From Monocercomonoides exilis (lineage: Eukaryota > Preaxostyla > Oxymonadida > Polymastigidae): a DNA stretch of 64,000 bases. Positions 23,699 to 35,100 of the stretch are shown here, piece by piece. The stretch spans positions 748,501 through 812,500 of the forward strand of contig LSRY02000041.1 of the NCBI GenBank assembly GCA_001643675.2, in the 5' to 3' direction. Below the pieces are notes generated by a model. That model was not told the origin of the DNA. It saw only the letters and a program-made list of their open reading frames with translations, and ran no database searches. Positions within the stretch are counted from its first letter, which is position 1. Each line of letters opens with the position of its first letter. A program made the position numbers and the translations under genes.

Positions 23699-25017
23699 AA
23701 AAACTGTTGCTATTGGAAAAATGCACTGACGCTGAGCAGAAACTGAAAATCATTGAATTAAATGGAATAATTGATGGAATGAATAAAGAAGAATTCGAAT
23801 CAATTTTCAACGAAGAAACATTCAACAAAATAGAAAAAATGATTGAATAAAAGAAAATGGATTTTGGAAATGCAATTTAGCTTTTGAAGCATGCTGGATA
23901 TTGCAAAGCGATGAAAAGCATATGGAGTCTGAATTTAAAAAATACTTTGTCGTGCAAAAGATTTGAGGAGATGATTATTGATGAAGAAAAGAAAAAAGAA
24001 AGAAAGAACGAAAAGCTTATGATTGATCTGTGCGAATGCCATCTTTAGTTTCATGTCGAATTTTCTTCGAATTTGATTCAATATATATGTCCTGCCTGCT
24101 GAAATTAGCCTTGAAGAAAGAAGAAGAAGAAGAAGAATCACAAAGGGATGTGGAAATGACCTTGCTAGCTTTGAGGAATTCAAAATATGGTGAATGAACA
24201 AATCTATTTCCTTTTTGACAAAACAGAATTTTCTTTCTTAATTTTTTATTAGGATATAACAGATAAATTGTATTTGAATGAATTCAAAGAAATCACCCAA
24301 AATCATCAGGAACATCACAATTTGACGCCATTTGCCTATCACCCTGCTTGGCTATTTTTCATAAAAAGATTGAAATATGACAAAAGCTTGGAAGAAGATT
24401 TTGTGAATGAATTGCATTTTGGAAGAGAAGCAGCAAGAGAACTGGATGAGCTTTCAAAGTGTGTGGATTGGAAGAGAGAAAAAGAGGAAAAAGGAGAAAA
24501 AGAAGTGAAAGAAGAGCTTATTTTGATGAGATGGATAAAAACATTGACATTTTATTTTTATCAGTTTTGATTGTGGAATGAAGATTTTGTTGGGCTCATC
24601 AACGACATTGCTCAAGTGTTTCGAGCAGCGAAGGAAAATTACAGCGATATTAGCAATCAATGCATTTATCCATTGAGTAATGCAGCAGAAAATAGAGTTG
24701 TGAAAATTGAAGACTTGCCGAAAGGCAGGGCAATTGATGCTGTTTTGGAGGAAATGCAGCAACCAACGTTAAATAATGATGTTGTGTATGATTGCTTGAA
24801 AGTCCTTGAGAATGTTTCGGAAAGATTGAAAGAAAAGAATAAAGATGAAAAGGAAGAAGTGAAAAGAAAATTAACAAACATGGAGATATTCGAAAAGCTG
24901 GAAGAAGAAGGATACGAAGATATCATCACCAGCTTTTATGAAACATTAAATATTTTTAACATACGACATTATCATACACTGCTGTTGGAATTTTCTGATT
25001 ATTTTGTGAATGTTTGA
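23699..25017 (+). pseudogene. Helical repeat-like family member B (broken)
   Basis: Clear paralogue of the intact gene at 4188-5641. Exon 2 equivalent 23699-24189 follows a TTTTTCAG acceptor and carries CTDAEQKLKIIELNG, GYCKAMK and the DLCECH block; exon 3 equivalent is 24253-25017, with LSKCVDWKREKE and the FSDYFVNV end. Lesions: TAA and TAG in exon 2 where the other copies have sense codons, a TAG after DLCECHL, a 1-nt frameshift near 24090, and a TGA at 24568-24570 before LWNEDF. No first exon was recognised. The intron 24190-24252 keeps its position. A decayed duplicate, not a functional gene. Confidence 0.8.
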
Positions 25018-25959
25018 GAAAATTCATTGTATTTTGTAACTCATAATTTTTATTTTTCATTTAACATCTTTTCACAGAATAGAAAACGGACTGTCTTTGA
25101 ATCTTCTGCTGAAAGTTTTTTCAACTCACTATATCAAAATAAAATTAAAATAAAAGCATCTTTAAATGTTTCTTCTTCATCTTCATTATCTTCTTCTTCG
25201 TTGTTTTCTTCCTCATCTTCCTATTCTCTCTATATTCCCTCTTTTTCTTTTTCTTCTTTTTCTGCTTCATCTTCTTATACTTACTCCAGCACCTCCAGCG
25301 CAATCGCTTCAGGCGACAGAACTTCATCTTCCATCTTCCATTCTCCATCCTCAATCCTCAATCCTCAATCCCTTCTCCACAATCTCCCCCGCTTAACACG
25401 CTGCAACACCTCGCCTTACCACTTCGTCGTCCAGCTTCACCATTAATTGCACTTCTCCAACGGAAGCAGCGTCTAGTCAAACAGATCGCAGATCGACGGG
25501 AACGCTTTCACCCATCCACAACAAAGATCCGCTTGCTCCCCGACTTCGTCCCCACCGACGCTGCAAGAGACGGAAGTGACGCCACAAGCAGAACTGAAAG
25601 CGTCACCGAAAGCGCCATATCGTTCGCGCACGCAACATCCACATACAGCACCGCCAGAAGCGCTACAACATATCCCCGCAGCGTCTGTTGCCCTCAGTTA
25701 CGAAATCTTTTGATTTTCATACACCCCAGCCACCTCTCGATATCGTCCATCGCTCCGGTCGATGTGTATAGCGCTGCCACCGCAGATGCATCCGAAGGGT
25801 CAATCGCAGGTGCTGATGATGGCTGATCATCTCCTGCCGCCTTCTTCTCTTCGCTTCTCCGCCTCTGGAATGGAGAAGCAGTGAGGCTGACAGCTGCGGA
25901 CGAGGAAAGAAAAACATTGGAAGAAGAAAAAGAAAAAGAAAAAAAAAAGATAAAGTTGC
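25018..25959. other. Intergenic with GC-rich island
   Basis: 25160-25330 is T/C-rich low complexity. 25450-25870 is markedly GC-rich with frames that look protein-like on both strands (for example SEEKKAAGDDQPSSAPAI on the minus strand), without start, domain or consistent frame. It is probably relic coding DNA of unknown origin. Confidence 0.35.
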
Positions 25960-26163
25960 ACATGAATGCTTCATTCAATCATTGCAAAACCTGTAGAATT
26001 CAAGGAGAAACTTTTTTATTTCTTTGCGTTGGTGTTTCCAACAGAAGAATACAGACTGGCGATGTTGACAAGGAAGCAGATGGTTGTGGTTGTGGATGCG
26101 GATAAGACGATTGTCAGTTCATTTGCAGAAGTTGAAAGTTATGAGAGGCAGAAAACGAGCTGA
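25960..26163 (+). pseudogene. Fragment resembling the N-terminal motif of an FCP1-type HAD phosphatase
   Basis: A 65-codon frame without upstream coding context reads VEFKEKLFYFFALVFPTEEY, then RLAMLTRKQMVVVVDADKTI, then VSSFAEVESYE, before a TGA at 26161-26163. The hydrophobic strand followed by D-A-D-K-T-I-V has the layout of the DxDx(T/V) nucleophile motif of FCP1/SCP-like RNA polymerase II CTD phosphatases, which is also preceded by basic residues. No other catalytic motif follows within the frame, so at most this is a fragment. The assignment rests on one short motif. Confidence 0.25.
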
Positions 26164-27357
26164 TTGAAGATAACGATACTGCAGACTAAGCATTTTGAGA
26201 GAATGAGGTGAGAAATCGGTGAAAAAAGTGGAGATTTCTTGAAAAGATTGCTCTGTTTCCAAAACAGAAGGATTGAGAAGACAACTCAAAAGGGAAATCT
26301 TTTCATTTTTTTTAAATGGTCTTGCATCAAGATGTGGCCTGTGAAGTTGAAAGAAGAATTTCTGGCTTTTTCAAAGAAGACTGTGCGGCTTCAAAAATAA
26401 TTCTTTCATTTCGAATAAGAAAGTCTTTTGCTCTCTTCATTCTTTTTGTTCGGCAAATGAATTGTCAGATTTATTTCTTCTTGATTTTTTGGTAAATAGA
26501 AGATGTTGTTAAATTCTTGTGCTTCCAGAACGCAGCCAATGGCGAACTTGTTTTTTTTACATTTCTCATTCAATCATCATTCGATTGAGATAAAATGACT
26601 TTGAGGTGTTAAAGTCATTTGATAAACCTCAAATAAAAATGCTTGTTTCAGTCATTGTTGCTCCACGAATCCTGAAGCATAACGTCTTTGAAAGTGGATA
26701 TCCTTCGAATTTTTGTATTATTTTCCCATTTCAATGCTAAACTTGTTTGTAGTGCATTTCTGTATTTTGTTCCATTTTCACTTTAACTCGTCAATCCAAA
26801 ATAATTATTGATTTATCAATTCCTTCATTTTCAATATTCTCTTGAGTCATCTTGGAAAAAAATGTCAGACAAGAAAATGGAACCAATCAAGTCCTTCAAG
26901 TCAACCAATAATATGTGTTCATGTCTTTCACTTTATCCACAAAGTGAAAAAAATCAATAATTCTTTTCGTTTTTGTTGGATTTGCTTTTTTGCGTTCATT
27001 CTCTCTTCAGTCAATTTCTATTTCCGTGCAATAAATTTGCTCAACTCCAAACCAATTTGAAATGAGAATTATTCAACAAAGCGAAAAAAATGAAAAACCA
27101 ATAATGAATAATGATGATTTCATGTTGGTTTGATCAAAGAGAAACAAATCGTTCACTTTTCTGTCATTTTTAACACAAGATCACTGGCTTCGGTGAACAT
27201 TCTTTTTCTCACACTAATTCTTACAAAGAAAGGCAATTGGTTTTGTGTTCGTTATGTTTCAATTTTTCAAAGCAAGCAACTAAATTTTTATTAGTCTTTT
27301 ATTTCGTGAAGTGACGGATTATTTCGAACAATTTGAAAAATTATTGCTATTAATAGA
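26164..27357. other. Intergenic region
   Basis: AT-rich, no convincing gene. The last 250 bases include sequence similar to the region upstream of the intact paralogue at 4.2 kb. Confidence 0.5.
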
Positions 27358-28794
27358 ATGAGCTCATGTAATGCTGATGAATGCACTGGGGCAATTCTGG
27401 AGATGTCAAGAATAGAGAAGTTTTCGAGTTTGTGAGTATTTGTTCGAATTTTCTGATAATAATGAAAATTATTATTTTTTCAGAAATATTTTCTGAGCTT
27501 GAAAGATGCAAGGAAGATGTACAAAAGCAAAAAATCCTTGAAATGAATAAATTGATTGTTGATATGGATAAAGAAGAATTTGAAACTATTTTTACGGTTC
27601 ATTCGTGCAACAAAATACACAAAATTATTAGAGAAAAGAAATTGACTTTGGTAAATGCAATTGTGCTATTGAAGCACATTGGATGTTGCAAAGTGCTGAA
27701 AAGAATTTGGATTGATTACTTTGAAGAATCCTCTTTGAACAGAAGATTTAAGAAGATGATTATTGATGAAAAAAAGAAGAAAGAAAAAGATGATTATTTT
27801 CTTGTTGATCTCTGTGAATGCTATCTTGTGCTTTTCGACAACTTTTCTTCGAAATTGATTTCTATTCGTGCGCCTTGTCTTCTGAAAGTTGCTTTGAACA
27901 AAGAAAAATTCAGAGAGATTCAAAAAGAAGCTGAAACTGCGTTACTGGCTTTGAGTTGCATCGCAGAACATCAGGTTTTTGCGTTTATTCATCAAACTGC
28001 ATAAAAATTGTATCTTATGCCTCTTTATAAGTTTCCTGAGCAAGAACTGCATTTGAATGAGATCAAAGAGATCATCAAATATCATCAAGTGCAACACAAC
28101 CTCACTCAGCTTGCTTATCAGTCTGCTTGGCAGTTTTTTATAAACAGATTATACTTCAATGAAAATTTGGAAGAAGTCATCGTGAATGAGCTGCATTTAG
28201 CAGAAGAAGCAAGAAAAGAATTGGATGAGTTGTCGAAATGTGTTGATTGGAAAAGGAAAAAAGATGTGAGAGGAAAGGAAAAGAAAGAAGAGATTGCTTT
28301 ATTGAGGTGGCTTCAAGCATTGGTCGTTTTCTTATCCTCAAGCAAATTGTGGAATGATGAATTTGCCGAGCTTATTGGAAGCATTGTTCAAGTATTTCGA
28401 TTCGCAAAGGACAATTACGAAGAAATAGGAGAGCGGTGCATAAATATTCTGCTAAAAGAAGCTTTTGAATCTTTTTATGTGAAAGTTGAAGACTTTTTGA
28501 AAGAAGGAGCTTTTGATGTTTTGGAGAGGATTTCTCAATCGACATTGAATGATGAAATAACAATTAGTTGTTTGCAATTCTATTAATATTGTTTTGATCG
28601 AATTGTTGAAGAAGAGGTTGATTAAAATGAAGAATCGAAAAGAAAAGCAACAATAAGAAAGGCTTTTGAAAAAATGGAAGAAGAAGGATACGAAGATATC
28701 ATCATAAGCTTTTATGAAATATTTAATTTTCTTTTCAGACGATATTATTATGGTTTATCGTCGAATATTTCTGATTATTTTGTGAATGTTTGAA
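27358..28794 (+). pseudogene. Helical repeat-like family member C (truncated by stop codons)
   Basis: Exons 27358-27427, 27484-27974 and 28032 onward, with introns of 56 and 57 nt at the same places as in the intact copy at 4188 (exon 2 is 491 nt in both). Start MSSCNADECTGAILEMSRIE. The frame is clean until a TAA at 28584-28586, giving 371 aa against 441 in the intact copy. Beyond it the conserved C-terminal part continues in the same frame with one further TAA near 28622, reading KMEEEGYEDIIISFYEI and ISDYFVNV to TGA at 28792-28794. It could still express a truncated protein lacking about 70 residues; loss of the conserved end makes a young pseudogene more likely. Confidence 0.7.
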
Positions 28795-29730
28795 GAAATT
28801 GAAATACCTGTCACTTTGAAACTCAAAAATCGATGAACCCTGAAATTACAAACCTGTTTTCCTAATCCTCTGTTATTTTATTTTGGAAATTTCAGATTTG
28901 AAAGCCTGGAAATTTTAAAATTGAATGAGTTTTGTTTTTATTTGATTATTTTTTCGAAGTTGTAAGTTTTTCATAAGTTTTATTTCTTTGGAGAGGATTT
29001 TTATCGTTCAAAAGCAAAGATCATGATAATTGTCAAAAACAAAGATGTTTTGAGATCATATTCATGAAAAAATTTATCTTTGAAAGGAGTTAAAACTATT
29101 CAGTGTTCATTTTTCAATATCTAATGTGAATTCTCAAACAGTAATTATTGTAAAAAGAAACATAATTCCAAAAATTGTTATTAATATTCCGAACGAAATC
29201 AACAACATTTTCAAATTTCATAAAAAACTATTCATTCTCATCATATGTTACACATTCACATTTTAATATTGAACTTTGCAAATTCTTCTATTCTTTCAAA
29301 TCTGTTTCTTTCAGAACAATTTCTACTCCAATAAATAATAAAAATTTTTTTATTATTACAGATTCAAAAATCATCAATTGGCAAAATCACTATTTTATAA
29401 CAAGTTTGAATTGAGAAATAATCGTTTCACAGAAGACATTGAAACCTCAAGTTTTAAATTTTTTGAAAATAAACATGGAACGTTTGAAATTAGAATAATC
29501 CCTTAAAAAAGAAAAAGAAAGACATAATTAGTCAAATGATGGAAGAGAAATAGTCACTCATATATGTTTAATACTAAGTTTATAAAATTGTATTAATATA
29601 TTGTCAAATCTCATTTTTTCTTTCATTCAACCATAATAGATGATTTGACAACTGTAAATTCTTCATTAAACCTTTTTTTAGAGAAGCATTGAAAAAGAAA
29701 GGGTATAAATTATTTAACTCTTTATTTGTG
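28795..29730. other. Intergenic, AT-rich
   Basis: No gene, RNA or repeat identified. The 79-codon frame at 29175 has no motif and an AT-driven composition. Confidence 0.5.
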
Positions 29731-30690
29731 ATGGAGATGCAAAGCAAAAAGATTGGAAGTTTGGGCTTTTTTTCAAAGGAAGGAAAATCATCAAATCATA
29801 ATTCAACAAACGCAGCTCAACGACGCGAACAAACGGTATTCGGAAGAATGACAAAGCATCCAACACCTAGTTCAATGACAGTCCCTCTTTTATTTGCCAG
29901 AACCAAATTGTTGCAAACAATGGAAGATATATCCATTTCATCCACAAAACACAGCAATTTTCAGTTAGATGACGAGGATGCACTTGAAGGCTCCACAATT
30001 TTTTGTGCAACATGCCCTTGATAGTTTATGCATTTATTTGCCTTGCTAGGCGAAACCAAAAGAATAACGCTGATTTCGACAGTTTCACAAAAATAACATT
30101 CAATTCAATCAAAGCCTTCATTCTTTGTTAAACTTGCTGCCATTTTCATTTTTATTTTATTGCATATGCAAAAATGCATTGGCTGATTTGAATTGAAAAA
30201 TAAAATTTGGAACAGTCGTTGAACATCAACCACTTTGCATTTGTTGTGAGGTTTGAATAATTTATTCATTTATTCTGTGCCATTCGCTTTCACATTATCT
30301 TTTCCTTTTTAGGTATTTCAACAAGAGGCATTTTGAAGACATTCCAGATTATATTCAAAGGCATACAATTGATCAGAAAAGGCTCTGATGTTGAACGATT
30401 GTGCATTGGAAGGCTTTGCATGAGTAGAAATGACAACGTTATGGAGGAATTGAAAGCGAGCGATGATAGACAGGAAAAAGAAGAAGAAGGAAAAGAGAAT
30501 GAAAGAATGGAGTTATTTGGAGGAAGAAGAAAGAGATGGAGGCAGGGCAAATGAAGAACTGAAAGCGAGGAACAAGAGATTGAGAATGGAGAAGAGTCAA
30601 ATGGGATTGTCGATATTTCGCAATGGGAGTGCTTAGCAAACGAAGAAGGACAAAATGAGCAAGTGTTTGTTTGCACAAATAAATGATTTT
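29731..30690 (+). pseudogene. Decayed unknown gene, two coding-like blocks
   Basis: Block 1 (29731-30021) starts with ATG (MEMQSKKIGSLGFF) and encodes about 96 mixed-composition residues. Block 2 begins after a possible TTTTTAG acceptor near 30310 and is acidic; it is open as DNVMEELKASDDRQEKEEEG, then stopped at 30552-30554, then open again as NGIVDISQWECLANEEGQNE to about 30687. No family is recognised. A real short gene in block 1 cannot be excluded. Confidence 0.25.
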
Positions 30691-31298
30691 TTTGAATGAT
30701 GAATAATTTATAAAATTGAAAAAATAGAAAACGTTTTGATTTATTTTATTTTTTTTGATTTTTTTTTTTGGAAAATGTATTTTTTGAATTGTAATAACAA
30801 AATATAAAAAGCTTTTATTTTTATTTTTTATTTTTTTTTCAAGAATATATGCAGAGAAGGTTTCACGAAACATCTCCTCTCAATCAGCACAAACGTTCTC
30901 TCAAAAGTTTCATTTCGCAGAAAATAAACAGATGGGTATTTTTGAATGTCAAACATCGGATGCTTCCCAAAGTGGATGAAAAAGAAGAATTCAGAAGGAG
31001 TTAGAAAGGGGAGGATGAATAAAGGAGAAGAATGCATTTATATATTTTGGGTGAAGAAGCTGGAGAAGTGATTTGACAAGGTGAAATAGGAGAGAGTGTG
31101 AAAGAAAGAATGGAGAAGAGAGAAAATGAAGAGAAAGTTTGAGGGAGGAGATGACGATGATGAATCACTCCCCAAAAGACTTCTTTGAAGAAGAGGAGAT
31201 TTGGAGTTTGAGGTTTGGGCAGAAAAAAGATTTCAGTTGGAGGGAAAAGATGTATTTATTTATGACACTTGGGAAGAATGATAAGGAAAATAGAGAAG

Positions 31299-31370
<72 letters not shown>

Positions 31371-32191
31371 AGAGAAACTGTGGAATAGGATTGAGGGAAA
31401 GAATAAAAATCAGCCAAAGGAGAAAGGTCAAATGAAAAGAAGATGAGAAAAAGAGAGAAGAGGAAGAAGAAAGAGAAGGTGGATGAACACTTGCAACAAC
31501 AAAAACAGAACGATGAAGAAAGATTGCCACCTTATGTTTTCAGTGAAGATTGGAACAACTGGTGAAGAAGGAATCTCCATTTAATAGTGTTGGGAGAGGA
31601 GACATTTGATAATTCGAAATAGCACTTTTCAAAGAGTAATTTTTGAGGGTATGTGCTTTGAAATAGAAGTTTCAACTTTTTGTTCCTTTATTGGGCTGAT
31701 ATTTCTGTTTGATGAGTTTCTTTTTTTATGTTCAATACAATCAATGCTGCAAACATGAAGAATTCAACGTTTTCTGAGAAACCAAAAATATTCAGAAATA
31801 ATAATATTTTTTTGTTGATTCACAAGTGATGCAAGATTGGTTCTTATTTTATTTGTGATATATTGATTTGAGCATATTTCATATCCCCAGATTTTGCTTT
31901 TCTTTTTTATTATTGTTCATTTTTTTAAAACTTCATCCTTTTTATTTTTTATTTTTTGATGTGAAAAATTGTCATCTGCATCAGCAGATACCGATTCATG
32001 GCTGATCGTAACCTAAGGAATGGCGTTGCATTGAAAGTGCCTCGGATGTTTTTCACATGCTCTCAAAATGATTGCTGAAAGAAATCCTTTTTTCTTTCCA
32101 ATTGTGTTGACAACCATAATTTATTTCTATTTGATCATCTGGAAAAAAATAAAAATTTTCAAATCAAAATTGATTATCATTCCATTCGAGA
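30691..32191. other. Intergenic, T-rich then purine-rich
   Basis: 30690-30840 is T-rich. 30960-31530 is dominated by purines around the GA repeat, so the 98- and 121-codon frames there are compositional. 31560-32190 is AT-rich 5' flank of the receptor gene with no assigned element. Confidence 0.5.
31303..31364. repeat. (GA)n microsatellite
   Basis: About 31 uninterrupted GA units within a purine-only context. Confidence 0.95.
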
Positions 32192-35100
32192 ATGCATTTG
32201 TTCCTTTTTGCATGTTTGATTCTTGGAAAGGCATTTGAAGCACAAGATATCTCTGGAACAGCCACATTGGAGAACAAAGGTATTCTTTTGGATTTTTGTG
32301 TTTTTCACGAATTGTGTTTATTTCGGTCAAGGAAACTCAAACGATGCGCAATTTCAATCAAAAGTCGATGATGATTATTTGTTCCGGCAGAGTTCATTTT
32401 CAGGAGAGAAAACATTGCAACCAAGAATATCTACAGTGAATAACACATTTTTTGAATTCTTCAATTCGACAGTTGGACTGAAAAATGTGGCACTTGAACA
32501 TTCTTCTTCACCTTTGATGCTTATCGCAGATAAATCAAGCGTGATGCTGGATTTGTGCATTTCCCACCAAAAGTCGGCATCTCCTTTTCACTTGCAAAGT
32601 GGGTCAATCAACATGGTGAATCTGAGTTTGACCCCCCAAATGAATGTCAGCCCTTCCAGTCTTGCTTTTTCATCTGATGATTCAAATTCTGCCATTTTGA
32701 GAAATTCCATCGTTGCAGATCTGGCTGTTTCAGCTTCAGATTATTTCCTATTGTGTGGAAAGAGCAAAAGTGAAGAGATTTCAAACTGCGACTTCAGAAA
32801 CATGTCAATGAAATATACCTCAAATGGTGATTATATTGTGGAACATTCATGTTTTCGAAATTCAATGGATAACTGCCTTATTTATTCGTGCGTGAATGCC
32901 TTTGAAGGAGGGACTTCGAGTGGGTCATATTCTTCAGAGAAATTTGTCTGCAAAAACACATCAATAAATTTCGGGAAAAGAGAAATGAATGCACTTGAGA
33001 AAAAAGGACAAATGAATTTGACAGATAGCCAATCCTTTTCATTGTGTGAATGGACTGATTGCACAGCACCACAAGGAGGTGCTCTTTTTATTCACGACAA
33101 TGCAAATGCAATCCTTTCTGTTGAGAACTCTTCCTTTTTGAGATGCAACGCTTCTTCAACAAGAGGCGGAGGAATATATGCATTGAATATCGCTGAATGC
33201 TTTGTACTACACACAACATTGACTCAATGTTCTGCAGCGGCAACCTCGGAATATGGTGGTGGAGGAATTATGGCAGAGAGTATTAACAAACAGTCAAAGG
33301 TTAATAATTGCTCCTTGCAAAATTGTTCTTCAGGTGATGATGGAGGAGCAGTATGCATTCGTCAAACAAAAACCTTGATCCAGAAAGAATGCATAATTAA
33401 TACAATTTTTGACAACAGTCGTTGCAATGGATCAGCTCATGGTGCTGGAGGTGCAATAATGCATTGGATTCCGACGGATAAAGTTATTATTTCAAACTGC
33501 CTGTTTCGCAATTGCTATTCAATGTGCGGAGGAGGAGCTGTTGCACAGGTGATAAATGAGAAAAATAATGGAATATTACTTTACTATTGCTTTTTCCACA
33601 ACAATACATGCGTTGCAGGGGGTCATGATATTGCTCTCCAAAATTCAACATTAAACAACATTGATTCCTCATGCTTTTCAACAAGGCAAACAGGAAACAG
33701 AGTGAGCACAAAATACAATTCAGTTGTTGATAAAAGCGAATGGCTTCGAAATGATTTCGGAAAAGTCAGATTTGTCTCCTCGGTGCAAACAGAACCCAAT
33801 GCCATTGATACATATGCATGCGGACGGGATGAAAGCCATCCTTGCTGCACCATCAGCCGCTGTCTCACACAGCTGATTCCAGTATTTGTAACTGATATAG
33901 AGATACTCACAGGAACGATCACAGAAACCATGAATGTGGACTGCAACATCAATTCTTTCACAATATATGGCCAAAGCGATTTGAGTTCGACAATGCGGAC
34001 AAATTTAGAGGCAGCTGGATTGTCTCTTTTTTCAGTCTCAACAGGAACGTTGACTGCTAGGGACTTTGTTCTTGTGCATGACTCGGCACATGCAAATAAC
34101 AGAGATTCAAGGCTATTTGAGGTAAGTGGAACAGGAGAGATGCATATTAGCAGATTGAACATGTCAACAGGAAGTGGGCAAACTTCAGAAACAGCTTTTT
34201 CAACAGAACTGATAAACGTTCATGGTGGCATATTTCAAATGGAAAATGTGAACTGGGCAAAGACAATCTCAACAACCTCGTTGTTTTCACATTCTTCAGC
34301 AAATGAAATTTCATTGACTCTTTCAGAATGCACTTTTAATGAAATAGAAAGAACAACAAGCGGAGCATCTGTCATATCGTTTTCCAATGACAAGGCAAAC
34401 ATCGATCTGAATTCTTGTTCATTTTTTGGATGCGGAAGCACAAATTCAGAAAATGGAGGATCGATGATGCTGTGTGCAGGGAATGGAAATGAAGTGAAAG
34501 TGAATGATGGATCTTTTGATGGATGCTTTTGTTTAACATCCAATGGTCTTGGGGGAGGAATCCTTCTTCGATTATTGACTGAAAATCCAGATTTCTTGAT
34601 TTCCTCTTCATTCGGAACAAACGCTGCCAAATGGGGAAATGATATCTTTGTAATTTCACCCAATCTGGAAGAAACTGCAAAGTCACAAAAAATCAAATGC
34701 GTTACGGCATCATCAAATACTGCTAACAAGGTGAGAGGATATGACAATGGAAACAACAGTGTTGCCATTCCTCTGTGCATCTATCTCCTTCCCACCCCAG
34801 AAGAAATATATGTGAATAACATCGAGGCATCCGATCACTCACATTGTGGAATAGTTCATTTCCCTTGTTTGACAATAAAGCACTCACTCACAAGACAATC
34901 AGGAACAAAGAAAGTTGTTGTGAGTGGAATGATTCAGATGAGCGATGAATTGGCATTTGGTGAACAGAAACATGAAATCAAAGGAAATGATGATCAAAGT
35001 GGTTGGACAGTCTCTGATTCAAGTGAAACATTCAATTCGGTGATGGTAACAACTTATGTTGAAACAGTCTTGTCAAAGCTCATCTTCTCTCTTCCTTCTT

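Noticed and set aside
31139-31530. ORFs of 98 and 121 codons around the GA repeat
   Set aside because: Purine-only composition removes stop codons; there is no domain or start context.
32223-32331. Unspliced start of the large receptor frame
   Set aside because: That frame begins without an ATG and reads through a GT...AG intron; the spliced start at 32192 gives a standard signal peptide and an exact codon count.
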